Positions 17,019 through 25,787 of a stretch of DNA of 34,067 bases are shown here, one piece after another; within the stretch, counting starts at the first letter, position 1; each line of letters opens with the position of its first letter. The stretch is taken from the NCBI GenBank assembly GCA_028289325.1, contig JANQQN010000179.1, positions 1 to 34,067 on the forward strand, written 5' to 3'. The stretch is from Myxococcota bacterium (GTDB taxonomy: Bacteria > Myxococcota > Kuafuiibacteriia > Kuafuiibacteriales > Kuafuiibacteriaceae). Below the pieces are notes generated by a model. The model made no database searches. It was given only the letters and a program-made list of their open reading frames with translations, and had not been told where the DNA came from. The position numbers and the translations under genes are program-made.

Positions 17019-17834
17019 TTACTGAAGAAAGGCATCGACGGCGGCAAGATATCTGGCCCCGAACCGGTCTCGAAGATCGTTGTGACCCGCTCCCGGAACG
17101 GAGATCCACGTCTTGGCCGACGCCGCCGCGTCGAACAGCGCACGCCCTCGAGCCTGCGGTACGACGGTGTCCTGCTCACCGTGGATGACCAACACGGGCG
17201 CATCGACCTCCGAGATCCGCTTGGCCGCCCAGAAGCGATCCGACAGCAGCCAGTGGACGGGAAGCCACGGGAAATGGTGCTGAGCGACGTTCACCAAAGA
17301 GTCGAATGGCGCCTCCAACACCATCGCGTGCGGTGTTCGGCGACGCGCGAGCTCGACCGCCACCGCGGTGCCCAAGGATTCTCCGAAGTAGACCAGGCGT
17401 TCATGACCGGCCGCGACGAGCCAAGACGCCGCGGCTTCCGCGTCGAGGTACAGACCGGCTTCGGAGGGCGAGCCTTCGCTGCCCCCGTAGCCGCGGTAGT
17501 CGAGCGCCAGCAGCGCGTACCCTCGATCGTGCAGCGCCCGCAGGAGCGCTCGGCGGTCGCTTCGGTCGCCGGCGTTGCCGTGCAGGAACAAGATCGCGTA
17601 ACCGTTCGCGCGGCCGGGCCAGTACCACGCATGCAGGCGCACCCCATCCGAGGTGTCGATTCGAACGTCTCGTAGGCCATCGAACAGCACCGTAGCGGGC
17701 AACGCGACGGCCTCCGCCCGCGGGTGATAGATGAGCCGTCTCTGGAACAAGAAGATGCTCGACAAGACGCTTACTGCGGCCAAGGCCACGACCCCCAAAG
17801 CCCGAAACAGCGCCCATTCTGGATAAGCGAACAC
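17019..17834 (-). CDS. Membrane-anchored alpha/beta hydrolase (BEM46/YqhA-like serine hydrolase)
   Basis: A 271-aa hydrolase. One N-terminal membrane helix (about residues 9-30) is followed by FQRRLIYHPR, a hallmark of the BEM46-like group. The catalytic triad is visible: nucleophile Ser153 in GESLG, Asp222 in HGEQDTVVP and His251 in GAGHND; the oxyanion HGNAGD is at about 85-90. The catalytic domain is probably tethered to the inner membrane; which side it faces is not evident. It probably hydrolyses an ester or thioester; substrate unknown. Translation starts at a GTG. It lies in a minus-strand run between a lipoprotein gene (61 bp upstream) and an unknown gene (47 bp downstream). Confidence 0.9.
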   Translation of the reverse strand: MFAYPEWALFRALGVVALAAVSVLSSIFLFQRRLIYHPRAEAVALPATVLFDGLRDVRIDTSDGVRLHAWYWPGRANGYAILFLHGNAGDRSDRRALLRALHDRGYALLALDYRGYGGSEGSPSEAGLYLDAEAAASWLVAAGHERLVYFGESLGTAVAVELARRRTPHAMVLEAPFDSLVNVAQHHFPWLPVHWLLSDRFWAAKRISEVDAPVLVIHGEQDTVVPQARGRALFDAAASAKTWISVPGAGHNDLRDRFGARYLAAVDAFLQ

Positions 17835-17895
17835 TCGATTGATTCAGGGGCACCCGGTCGTCGAAATCAAGCCTGTATCGGCCTCCAGCGGTCGG

Positions 17896-18345
17896 CTACT
17901 CCCGGGTCACGCCGAACGATCCGACGTCCCCGCCGCTCAACCAGGTTCCCGAGAGCCGATCCGTCGAGCGAGGCGCGGAAAACCGAACTCGGCTGCCTCG
18001 CTCGTCGGTACCCTCCGCCAAGAACATGTCTTCCGCAACGCCCCAGGCGCCATCATGGATGGGGCGGAAAGGTAGACTCGATGGTCTCACCTGAAGAATA
18101 CCGCCTTCGCCGAGTTCGAACGACACTTCCGATGACCGGGGCGTGCCCATGTGTATTCCTCGGATCGCGCCGGTCCAGATTCCCACCAGCGCTGGGTCCG
18201 GATCCGCAGCGGCGACCGCAACCTCGCCTCTGTCGTCGTCGTCGTCGCCGCACGCGGACAGCCCCCCTGCCCACCCTAGCAGCAGCAGTATCTTCATCGC
18301 CGCTGCCGGCCATTTCGTCGTATTCTTACGGGGCTCCTTACGCAT
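17896..18345 (-). CDS. Small lipoprotein of unknown function
   Basis: A 149-aa predicted lipoprotein. The N-terminus is basic, followed by MKILLLLGWAGGL and the lipobox LSAC, with the lipidated Cys at about residue 32 and an Asp run after it. AAGGA stands seven bases before the ATG at 18345; the in-frame ATG at 18297 would give a shorter, more standard signal peptide. The mature part (about 115 residues) looks like a small beta-barrel with alternating hydrophobic residues (VGIWTGAIRG, VSFELGEGGILQVRP, LSGTWLSGGDVGSFGV), reminiscent of lipocalin-like single-domain lipoproteins. The gene diverges from the second CadC-like regulator, 125 bp away, and may be its target. Confidence 0.7.
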   Translation of the reverse strand: MRKEPRKNTTKWPAAAMKILLLLGWAGGLSACGDDDDDRGEVAVAAADPDPALVGIWTGAIRGIHMGTPRSSEVSFELGEGGILQVRPSSLPFRPIHDGAWGVAEDMFLAEGTDERGSRVRFSAPRSTDRLSGTWLSGGDVGSFGVTRE

Positions 18346-18470
18346 GGACGTTTCCTTGTCTGAGTACGGCGACGTGCCGATACACCCACCAGGCTAGGGC
18401 CCGGTGACGCCCGAAGTCCTTTGGGAAACCTAGGGAGCGAGCGACCATCGCCCCCGATCCGTCGTTTACA

Positions 18471-20171
18471 GTGCGGGTAAAGGTCCGAGAGTGTTGGCCC
18501 GTGCAGCGTTTTCGAGTGGGCGACTGGCAAGTGGATCCGGACCGGAACGTCGTCACCCGACGTGGCGAGAGCCGAAAGCTCGAGCCTCGCGTCATGGACC
18601 TCCTCGTTTATCTCGCCGAGCGCCAGGGCGAGGTGCTCAGCCACGATCAGATCTTTCGCGACGTGTGGTGCAACATCGCCACCGGAGACGCCGCGCTGCA
18701 GACCGCCGTTTCGAATCTTCGCAAGGCGCTGGACGATAACCCACGCAAGCCCACCGTCATCGCCACCGTCCCCAAGCGCGGCTACCGCCTGATCGCGGAT
18801 AGCAGTGCACCGCAGCCTACCCTCGCCGTACTCCCGTTCGAAAACCTCTCCCGCCAACCCGACCAGACGTTCTTCTCCGACGGCATGACCGACGCGTTGA
18901 TCGCTGAACTCGGTAAGGTCCGAGCGCTAAGGGTGATCTCCCGGCAGTCGACGATGGCGTTTCGCGACGGCTCGACGTCGCTCCCGGAGATCGCAGGTCG
19001 GCTCCGGGTCCGCCTGATCGTGTTAGGAAGCGCGATTCGCGTCGGTGAAAAGGCGCGGATCTCGGTGCAGCTGATCGACGCCCGAACCGATGCCTACCTC
19101 CTGTCAGAGACCTACGAGCGAGATCTGGCGGATCTCGCTACGATGTATACCGACACGGCGACCAGCATCGCGCGGTCGATCGCGGACCGCTTGCGCCTGG
19201 AACCAGCCGTCGTCCGCGCCGCGAACAAGGCGCTCCACCCGGATGCCCTGGTCGCCTACCTCCGCGGACGATTCTGTTGGTACAAGATGGTGCCCCAGCA
19301 GTTTCACGCGGCCCTCGAGTACTTCCGAGCCGCCATCGAGATCGACCCCGAGTATGCCGCCGCCCACGCCGGCGTCGCCGATGTTCTCGGCGCATTCGCC
19401 TACTGGGGAATGCAGTCACCGTCGTCCGTTCGGGCACAGGTCCGCGAGGCGATCGAACGCGCCGAGAGATGCGATAGCCAAAGTGCGGAGACCCAGATGT
19501 TGTCGGGTGCGTATTGCTTCTACTACGACCACGATTGGGCGCAGGCCGAAGACCGATTTCGCCGCGCCATCGACCTGAACCCGAACCTCGCGCACGCACG
19601 TCTGCTCTACGCGCTCTTCCTCGGCACGATGGACCGACCGCAGGCGATCGACGAGCTCGATCTGGCCCGGCGCATCGATCCCGTCAACCCCGCCGTCTAC
19701 CTCGGGCGCGCCATGTGGTTCGCGGCTCAGGGCGCGTTCGACGACGCCCGGCACGATATCGATCTCATCCTGGAGACGCACAGCGATCATCCGCCCGGGC
19801 TGCAGCTGCTCGCCGACCTCGAGTGGCTCGCGGGATCGAAGGGAGCCATCGAAGCCGAGCTCCGCGCGTGGGCGGGCGACCCCGAGCTGCAGGCGATCCT
19901 CGACGACCAAGATTCGACGCCGCCCCGGCGACTGATGGCCGCGATCCACTGCCTCCAGTTGCGCGCCACCAAGCAGTACGTGCAGCCGCGCCAGGTCGCA
20001 CGATTGCTCGTCCATGCCGGGCGACTCGACGAGGCGATCGATATCCTCGAGCGGGCGCGGGCGTCCGATGACCTGATGCAGATCGACTTTTTGCGGCTGG
20101 GGGCGGCGTTTACTCGTCTACGCGACAAACCGCGATTTCGCGCTCTCCTCGACGAGCTATCGCTTCCTTAG
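18471..20171 (+). CDS. Soluble winged-helix regulator with TolB/FlgO-like and TPR domains
   Basis: A 566-aa paralogue, by architecture, of the regulator at 8896. The winged helix occupies about residues 13-108 (FRVGDWQVDPDRNVVTRRGE, LEPRVMDLLVYLAERQGEVLS, PKRGYRLIAD). The TolB/FlgO-like domain follows directly with TLAVLPFENLSRQPDQTFF (about 117-240), then TPR-like repeats to the end (EYFRAAIEIDPEYAAAHAGV and RFRRAIDLNPNLAHARLLYA). Unlike the first regulator it has no membrane helix between the DNA-binding and sensory parts, so it should be fully cytoplasmic. The start is a GTG; a second GTG at 18501 would place the winged helix right at the N-terminus, as is usual, and may be the true start. 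It diverges from the lipoprotein gene at 18345. Confidence 0.85.
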   Translation: MRVKVRECWPVQRFRVGDWQVDPDRNVVTRRGESRKLEPRVMDLLVYLAERQGEVLSHDQIFRDVWCNIATGDAALQTAVSNLRKALDDNPRKPTVIATVPKRGYRLIADSSAPQPTLAVLPFENLSRQPDQTFFSDGMTDALIAELGKVRALRVISRQSTMAFRDGSTSLPEIAGRLRVRLIVLGSAIRVGEKARISVQLIDARTDAYLLSETYERDLADLATMYTDTATSIARSIADRLRLEPAVVRAANKALHPDALVAYLRGRFCWYKMVPQQFHAALEYFRAAIEIDPEYAAAHAGVADVLGAFAYWGMQSPSSVRAQVREAIERAERCDSQSAETQMLSGAYCFYYDHDWAQAEDRFRRAIDLNPNLAHARLLYALFLGTMDRPQAIDELDLARRIDPVNPAVYLGRAMWFAAQGAFDDARHDIDLILETHSDHPPGLQLLADLEWLAGSKGAIEAELRAWAGDPELQAILDDQDSTPPRRLMAAIHCLQLRATKQYVQPRQVARLLVHAGRLDEAIDILERARASDDLMQIDFLRLGAAFTRLRDKPRFRALLDELSLP

Positions 20172-20336
20172 GTTTCCCCCAGGACTTTCGGGCCGGCTCG
20201 GCTTATCGTCGCTGGTGCCGGGCACGGTGCAAAAACCCAGATGAAAGCAGACGATGAGACGGACACCGCCGAACTTCGAAGGCCCGCTCGAACCGAATGG
20301 CCGACGCACCCCGCGGCGGGGCATATTTTGAACAAC

Positions 20337-21653
20337 ATGAAGATCTCCCCGTGGCTCACCGCTGCGCTGACGATGCTCCTTCTGTCCATCGCCTGCGAGG
20401 ACTCGGGTTCCTTTTCCCGCGGGCTCGACGCGGGCCCCGCGGACGCCGATGCGAGTGAGCCGGGCGACGGGGGCCTCGTGGATGCAAGCGGCGTCACCGA
20501 CGCCGGGACGATCTCCGAAGCGTACGACCTGTACTTCACCAAGCGAACGGGAACCGTCCTCACCACGACGACCGCCGATTGGTCCAATATCGACCTGGAG
20601 CCGCTGGAGGTCGACGCAAACGACGACCGGTGGTTGCTGGCCCTCAGCGTTCCGGAAGCGTGGGGGGCTCAGATCGACGTGGAGACCTGGTTCGAGCTCC
20701 GCGTCGATGGTCGGTCCGTAGCCCGGGGCCTGACCTCCCCGGCGGTGAGCGGCCAGAAGATTCCGATCAACGTGATGGCCGTCGAGACCCTCGCGGTGGG
20801 GCGCCACCGGATCTCGGCATCTTGGCGGACCGCGCAGGCTGGAGCCACGGCGAGCATCGGCGCGGAAGGGGTCGCCACTTTGATCGCGATGAAGGTGCCG
20901 GACGACGCCGTCGCGGTCACCCGCGGCGGCATGGAGTTCTCGGTGGTCTCGTCGCGCCAGCAGATCGACTTCCCCTCCGCGACGGTGACCTCGACCGGCG
21001 CCGAATACCTCGTTATCCTCAACGCGCCGGACGCGACCAACGACACGCCCCTGCCCGTGGGCACCAACTGGTACCATCTGATGGTCGACGGCGTAGAGCT
21101 CACGTCGGGCGGAACGTTCCAGGCCCTGCCCGGCACCCGGCTGCCCAACACGCTCGCCGGCATCGTGAACCTGCCGCCCGGGGCGCACACGATCACCGCC
21201 GATCTCACCGCGCTCGCGGGCACGACGTCATCGCTCGGTCGTCATGGCGATGCCTGGCTCATCGCGCTGCGTCTGCCCGCCGGCGCCGTTCACGCATCGC
21301 GCATCGGCAGCATCTCGTCGGTGGCCAATGAGAACTGGACGAGCATCGGTGGGCTCGCCGAGCCGACGATCGAATCGGCGGGCGACAACCACCTGATCAT
21401 CATGGCTGCGCCGGACAGCTGGAGCGACTCCACCGGGGGCGGGCCGTGGTTCAGTCTCGACGTCGACGGCGCGCCCGTCGCCGCGGGCGGCTACACCACC
21501 GGGGTCGGACAGCAGCGCGTCTCGACAACGATGTTCACCGCCGCCAGCCTCGACCCCGGCCCGCACCAGCTGCGCGTGCGGTGGCATCACCGCGGGCCGG
21601 GCGCCTCCTACGTGGGGGCCAACCACCGAACGTGGCTGATCGGTTTGCGTTGA
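20337..21653 (+). CDS. Lipoprotein with three tandem beta-sandwich-like repeats
   Basis: A 438-aa predicted lipoprotein. The ATG at 20337 starts a good signal peptide, MKISPWLTAALTMLLLSIAC, with the lipidated Cys at residue 20. The frame is open to 20241, but the added residues would bury the signal. An Asp/Ala/Gly-rich linker (residues about 27-60), common in surface lipoproteins of Myxococcota, precedes three repeats of roughly 125 residues. Each carries WLLAL or LVILNAP or LIIMAAP, then W-F-L-VDG, then a glycine turn, then GRHRISASW / GAHTITADL / GPHQLRVRW, and closes with ATLIAMKVP / AWLIALRLP / TWLIGLR. It is probably a cell-surface binding or adhesion protein. No catalytic motif is seen. 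Confidence 0.78.
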   Translation: MKISPWLTAALTMLLLSIACEDSGSFSRGLDAGPADADASEPGDGGLVDASGVTDAGTISEAYDLYFTKRTGTVLTTTTADWSNIDLEPLEVDANDDRWLLALSVPEAWGAQIDVETWFELRVDGRSVARGLTSPAVSGQKIPINVMAVETLAVGRHRISASWRTAQAGATASIGAEGVATLIAMKVPDDAVAVTRGGMEFSVVSSRQQIDFPSATVTSTGAEYLVILNAPDATNDTPLPVGTNWYHLMVDGVELTSGGTFQALPGTRLPNTLAGIVNLPPGAHTITADLTALAGTTSSLGRHGDAWLIALRLPAGAVHASRIGSISSVANENWTSIGGLAEPTIESAGDNHLIIMAAPDSWSDSTGGGPWFSLDVDGAPVAAGGYTTGVGQQRVSTTMFTAASLDPGPHQLRVRWHHRGPGASYVGANHRTWLIGLR

Positions 21654-21666
21654 TCCATCGCGAAAC

Positions 21667-22068
21667 CTATTCGATGCGCACGACTTCTTTCTTCAGCGTC
21701 TGGTAGTGTTTCTCGAGCTCCTCGTTGGTGAACTCATCCCAGCCCAGACAGGTATGGCGGTCTTCCGTCTGAACATCACACGCCAGGTCCGTTTCCGTCA
21801 CCGATTGCTGTGACAGCTGCCAGCGGTTCGCGAGGTCCTCGAGTTGTTCGCGGTTCTCGGGCTTCTGCCGCTCCACCAGCCAGTCGTACGTTTCTTCGAG
21901 CTCTTCGTCGCTCAGCCGGCGGTGCCCGCCGCAGAACACGCCGAGTCGCCCGACGACCTCACATACGCTGGTAGAGTCGTCCGTCAGAGCGATCAGGGCT
22001 CGACGTAGGTCTTCGATGGCCGTCGATCTCGATATGGTCCGCTGCACGCCGTTAAATAGCAGCAACAA
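21667..22068 (-). CDS. Hypothetical protein with repeated DEEL-type helices
   Basis: A 133-aa protein I do not recognise. It is acidic, probably all-helical and without a clear signal peptide. A short motif appears twice: LSDEELEETYDWL at about residues 52-64 and FTNEELEKHYQTL at about 113-125. Four cysteines are spread along it (VCEVV, VFCGGH, LACDVQ, HTCLGW), which may pair or bind metal. The ATG at 22068 is the longest start; other starts are possible. Stop codons of this gene and of the three-repeat lipoprotein face each other across 13 bp. Confidence 0.55.
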   Translation of the reverse strand: MLLLFNGVQRTISRSTAIEDLRRALIALTDDSTSVCEVVGRLGVFCGGHRRLSDEELEETYDWLVERQKPENREQLEDLANRWQLSQQSVTETDLACDVQTEDRHTCLGWDEFTNEELEKHYQTLKKEVVRIE

Positions 22069-22227
22069 TCATGCCCGGAAAGAGTCCGCTCGCTAACGCG
22101 GAGCCGCCTGGTGTCTCTACTCCGCGATCCCGCAGCCGCCACTCGAGACGAGCGAGCCCTCGTGACGGGCGATCGAACCAGGACGCCGTCATGGCCGGCG
22201 GGAGGGTAGAGGGCAACATGGACGAGA

Positions 22228-22248
22228 GTCGCCACCGATGGTGACGAC
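22228..22248. terminator. Possible terminator hairpin after the DNA glycosylase gene
   Basis: An 8-bp stem with one internal mismatch (GTCG-C-CACC against GGTG-A-CGAC) and a 3-base loop lies about 90 bp beyond the end of the minus-strand glycosylase gene. The rest of 22069-22338 (270 bp) shows no gene that I can support. Confidence 0.3.
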
Positions 22249-22338
22249 AGCCGGGAAGATGTTCTCCGTCAAAGTATCGTCGCCATCGACACCCGCACGA
22301 CCCGGCACCGAGCCGCGCTCCACTGTTACCGCACGGGA

Positions 22339-23541
22339 TCATCGTGACGCCAACGACGACGCGAGGGCGGGGGCGAGTTCGCCGCACCGGCTGACCTCGA
22401 CGTCGTCGGCGCCGACAAGTTGCGCCAGGTGACGCAACTCTTCGGCCGCCGCGGGCGCGACCTCGTCGGGGTCGGCCCAGGGTTCGATGTGGCTGGCCCT
22501 GACCTCGAGCGTCCGGCGCTGTCGATCGGTCTTCAGGTCGAAGCGTCCGACGAGGCGGTCCCCGAGGAGGAACGGCAGCACGTAATAACCGTGCACGCGT
22601 TTCTCTTTGGGGACGTAGATCTCGATTCGGTAGTGGAAGTCGAATAGCGATAGCGTCCGGTTTCGGTTCCAACAGATGGGATCGAACGGCGATAGCAGCG
22701 CCTGCGCTTGAACGCGACGAGGCATCGACACGCCGGGATGACGGTAGGCCGGTTTGGACCAGCATTCGACCTGCGTCTCGATCAGTCGGCCGTCCTCCAC
22801 CAGCTCCGGAAGCAAGGCCTTCGCTTCCCGCTTCGGAAGCCGAAAATAGTCGACCAGACAGTCGGCGGTCCCGACACCGTGCGCCTGGGCGCTGTGGACG
22901 AGAAGCGACTTCATGGCGTCACTATCGGAGGGGGTGGGTCGCTCGAGAACGTGGGCGGGAACGATTCGCTCCAGTAGATCGAGGTTCTTCTCGAACCCTG
23001 ACGAGCGCCGCACACCGACGGCGCCGATGCGAAACAACCAGTCGGCGGCCAGCTGACCCCACGACCGACTGGCCCACCAGTCGCCCGTGCGCGGTCGTGG
23101 GTCGCGAAGCTCGCTGGTGAGGATCGGCCCTCGTTCCGCAATCTCGTCGAGCACGGATCGAACATACTCGGGCTGCTCTTTGGCGAACCGAACCAACCCT
23201 TGCCAGGTATCGCCTCGTCGCGCCCGCTGCTTTTGCCACCGCAACAGCGGTTCCGATTCGACCGGAACGACCGACGCCTCGTGCGCCCACGCTTCGAACC
23301 ATTCGTCGTGCTGATAGGCGATCTCGTCGAAGAGCGCGGTACGGTAGGGGCCGAGACGAGAGAACGCGGGCATGTAGTGGGCCCGAATCAGCACCGGCAC
23401 GGAGTCGAGCTGCAGCAGCTTCAGCCGCCGCATCAGCTTACGCATGTGTCGACGGTCGATGCGCCCGGTGGGGCGCTGGTCGGCAAATCCCTGCGCACCG
23501 AGCGCCAAACGCCGCGCCTGTGGGGTCGACATCTCCTCCAT
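22339..23541 (-). CDS. YcaQ-family winged-helix DNA glycosylase
   Basis: A 400-aa protein of the HTH_42 (YcaQ/AlkX) family; E. coli YcaQ excises alkylated bases and unhooks interstrand crosslinks. The catalytic QxD motif is present as Gln44-Leu-Asp46 in RLKLLQLDSVPVL. Other family blocks are AHYMPAFSRLGPY, WAHEASVVP, LLSPFDPICWNRNRTLSLFDF and VHGYYVLPFLLGDRLVGRFDL, with tandem winged helices in the middle. Length is typical. An ATG nine bases further in (MSTPQ) is an equally likely start. It lies 76 bp after the CoA-binding gene on the same strand and may be co-transcribed with it. The likely role is alkylation-damage repair. Confidence 0.92.
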   Translation of the reverse strand: MEEMSTPQARRLALGAQGFADQRPTGRIDRRHMRKLMRRLKLLQLDSVPVLIRAHYMPAFSRLGPYRTALFDEIAYQHDEWFEAWAHEASVVPVESEPLLRWQKQRARRGDTWQGLVRFAKEQPEYVRSVLDEIAERGPILTSELRDPRPRTGDWWASRSWGQLAADWLFRIGAVGVRRSSGFEKNLDLLERIVPAHVLERPTPSDSDAMKSLLVHSAQAHGVGTADCLVDYFRLPKREAKALLPELVEDGRLIETQVECWSKPAYRHPGVSMPRRVQAQALLSPFDPICWNRNRTLSLFDFHYRIEIYVPKEKRVHGYYVLPFLLGDRLVGRFDLKTDRQRRTLEVRASHIEPWADPDEVAPAAAEELRHLAQLVGADDVEVSRCGELAPALASSLASR

Positions 23542-23617
23542 GCCGAGACGTTACGCAACCGCCGACCGCGCGCAGGGCGGGACGTGGTCATCGTCGGCCT
23601 GCGGCCACCGGCCGCGG

Positions 23618-24055
23618 TTACCAGTTGCCGGAAAGCTTGCGGAAGAAGCGGTGGACATTGTGGGGAAATGAACCGTTCAAGTACTGCACGGCGCAGGTGC
23701 CGGTGCAAAGATTGAGGCCCTTTTCCTTGCCGATGGCCAACGCTTCGGGCGTCTCCCGGCCCTGGTGGATCCAAACATCGGAGATACCGGCCGCAGCCGC
23801 CTGCTCGACCCAAGCCGCGGTCTCCTGTTTCGGCACCTCGATCACCACCGCGTCCACCGGCTCGGGCAGACTCGCGAGGTCAGCGAAGACGGCGTCGCCC
23901 TCAATCCGGTCCGTCGACGGGTCGACGGGGTAAGCCGTCTTGTCCGCGAGCCCCTGCAGCGCCTGATAGGTCAGGGTGGGAAACGGCTTCAGGGCCGAGT
24001 GACCGACTACGGCGAAGCTACGGTTGCTCCAGAAGGCTTCGTATTTCGATGGCAT
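23618..24055 (-). CDS. CoA-binding domain protein (YccU-like)
   Basis: A 145-aa single Rossmann-fold protein of the CoA_binding_2 type. Typical features are the opening YEAFWSNRSFAVVGHSALKP, the strand TAYPVDPSTDRIEGDAVFADL, and the later EPVDAVVIEVPKQETAAWVE, AGISDVWIHQG and CTGTCAVQYL. The length equals that of the family. GGAGG stands about six bases before the ATG at 24055, which decides the start; the frame is open to 24379, but that part overlaps the divergent peptidase gene. Members bind CoA or a related nucleotide; a physiological role has not been settled. Confidence 0.9.
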   Translation of the reverse strand: MPSKYEAFWSNRSFAVVGHSALKPFPTLTYQALQGLADKTAYPVDPSTDRIEGDAVFADLASLPEPVDAVVIEVPKQETAAWVEQAAAAGISDVWIHQGRETPEALAIGKEKGLNLCTGTCAVQYLNGSFPHNVHRFFRKLSGNW

Positions 24056-24186
24056 TCTCCCTCCGATCGTTGTTCGTCTTTCCCCAGGGCTAACACGTCG
24101 ACGCCGCCGCGCCAGCAGCCTAGCCGTAAAAAGGCGGATGACGCGGCCACGTTCCCGTAGCAACGTGCGAAAGCAATGGCAAAAAG

Positions 24187-25743
24187 ATGGTGAAGCACGC
24201 GTCACGACCACAGTGCGAATACGTTTTCGGGATCGCTGCCCGCGCACGCGGGGCTGGTCACTGCGGCCGGCCGGTCCCGGTGACCCCTGCTGCCGTATTC
24301 CTGACGGCTGCATTCGCCATGACCCTCGAAGGGTGCGGCGGCGATGACGCCGGATGCCCGGTCGCCGAGCAGAACACATGGATTCAGCAGACCATGCAGG
24401 AGTGGTATCTCGAGCCCGACCAGCTTCCGGAGCTGGATCCCGCAGGATTCGAGACCCCCAGCCTCTTCTTACAGGCCCTGACTCTCGACGTGGACCTCGA
24501 TCCCAGCCCGGCGGGGGTCAAGCTCGACCGCTTCTCCCGAGTGACCGGGCGTCGGGCCTACGAACGGAGCCTGAGCAATACCTTCAGTGGATTCGGTCTT
24601 CTCGTGCGCGCCGAAGTCAGCAGTCGAGGCGCCGTGTTTCGGATCCTGGATGTGTACGGCACGTTTCCTGGCGAGGCGACCTCCCCGGCGTCGGAAGCCG
24701 GCTTGGTCCGCGGCGACATCATCGAGACCTTCGACGGTAACAGCGTGGAACAGGAGTTCCTTCTCTTCGAGCGCATCGGGCTGACGGTGGTCTTCGGCTT
24801 CGACGCCGGGACGTCACACACCTTGGGCATCCGAAAGCTGGACGGCCGCGAGCAGGAGGTCCGTCTCGTTGCCGAGAATCTGATGCCGGCATCGGTGCCC
24901 TTGTTCCAGGTTCTGCCCGCGGGCGATGACGACGTCGGCTATATCTTCTTCCGCGACTTCGACTTCACGTCGGTCGAGGGGTTGCGAAGGGCGGTGGCTT
25001 ACCTGGCCGAGCGAGGCGTAACAAAACTGATCGTGGATCAGCGCTACAACCTGGGCGGCTGGTCGTTCATCGTCGACTACCTGGCCAACCTCCTGATCGG
25101 TGACGATCTCGCCGACGGCTCGAACCTCATCCGCACCGACATGTACAACGCGGCAAAGGCCGACGAGTTCGACAACAGCGTGTTCTTTTCGAGGCCCTCG
25201 TGTCCGACCGTCGTGGCCGACCCGGACAGCGACTTCGGTCAGTACGACTGTCAAGGCCCGGTGACCGGACTCACGGGATTGACGGAAGCCGTTTTCATCA
25301 ACTCGGGCCACACCGCGTCAGCGTCCGAAGCGATCATCAACAGCTTGTTGCCTTACATCGACGTCACCGTCGTTGGCACCCGCTCGCGAGGCAAGCCGGT
25401 CGGCTCCGCCCCCTTTCCGCCCTTCGCGACCGGCGAGGATGCTTTCTGCGGGCTCGTCCTGCGCCCGATCACCTTTCGGACCGTCAATGCGAACGACGAA
25501 AGCGACTATTTCAATGGCTTCGATCCCGACTGCCCCGCCGAAGACGACGCCACGTCGGCGATCGGTGATCCGGCCGAGGCTTCGTTGACCACGGCGCTGC
25601 GATTCATCGAGCGACGAAGCTGCGCGCTGCCGTCCCTGCGCGGCCCACCCCCGCCGACTCGGCCGGCGGTCAATCTCGATGCCGAACATATCTGGAGCTA
25701 CGCCAACAGTCTGGCTCGACTTCGCGACGAAGGTCGCCTGTAG
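24187..25743 (+). CDS. S41-family serine peptidase, probable lipoprotein
   Basis: A 518-aa C-terminal-processing-type peptidase. The catalytic dyad is Ser378 (in TASASEAIIN) and Lys403 (in SRGKPVG). Their spacing of 25 residues is the same as between Ser452 and Lys477 of E. coli Prc. A PDZ-like region precedes the core (about residues 130-230, with SEAGLVRGDIIETFDG), and VDQRYNLGGW is the usual strand before the active site. A hydrophobic stretch ending LEGC (Cys50) suggests a lipoprotein, but from the ATG at 24187 the n-region is about 30 residues long, so the start may lie further in. Cysteine pairs in the mature part fit a periplasmic or surface location. It diverges from the CoA-binding gene and is convergent with the Fur-family gene. 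Confidence 0.86.
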   Translation: MVKHASRPQCEYVFGIAARARGAGHCGRPVPVTPAAVFLTAAFAMTLEGCGGDDAGCPVAEQNTWIQQTMQEWYLEPDQLPELDPAGFETPSLFLQALTLDVDLDPSPAGVKLDRFSRVTGRRAYERSLSNTFSGFGLLVRAEVSSRGAVFRILDVYGTFPGEATSPASEAGLVRGDIIETFDGNSVEQEFLLFERIGLTVVFGFDAGTSHTLGIRKLDGREQEVRLVAENLMPASVPLFQVLPAGDDDVGYIFFRDFDFTSVEGLRRAVAYLAERGVTKLIVDQRYNLGGWSFIVDYLANLLIGDDLADGSNLIRTDMYNAAKADEFDNSVFFSRPSCPTVVADPDSDFGQYDCQGPVTGLTGLTEAVFINSGHTASASEAIINSLLPYIDVTVVGTRSRGKPVGSAPFPPFATGEDAFCGLVLRPITFRTVNANDESDYFNGFDPDCPAEDDATSAIGDPAEASLTTALRFIERRSCALPSLRGPPPPTRPAVNLDAEHIWSYANSLARLRDEGRL

Positions 25744-25748
25744 ACCGG

Positions 25749-25769
25749 GCGACGCTGCTGTGGCGTCGC
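25749..25769. terminator. Bidirectional terminator hairpin
   Basis: GCGACGC (25749-25755) and GCGTCGC (25763-25769) form a perfect 7-bp stem around a 7-base loop, six bases after the S41 peptidase stop and 19 bases beyond the stop of the convergent Fur-family gene. No T-tract on the plus strand. Confidence 0.5.
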
Positions 25770-25787
25770 AGCCGACGAAGAAAGCGT

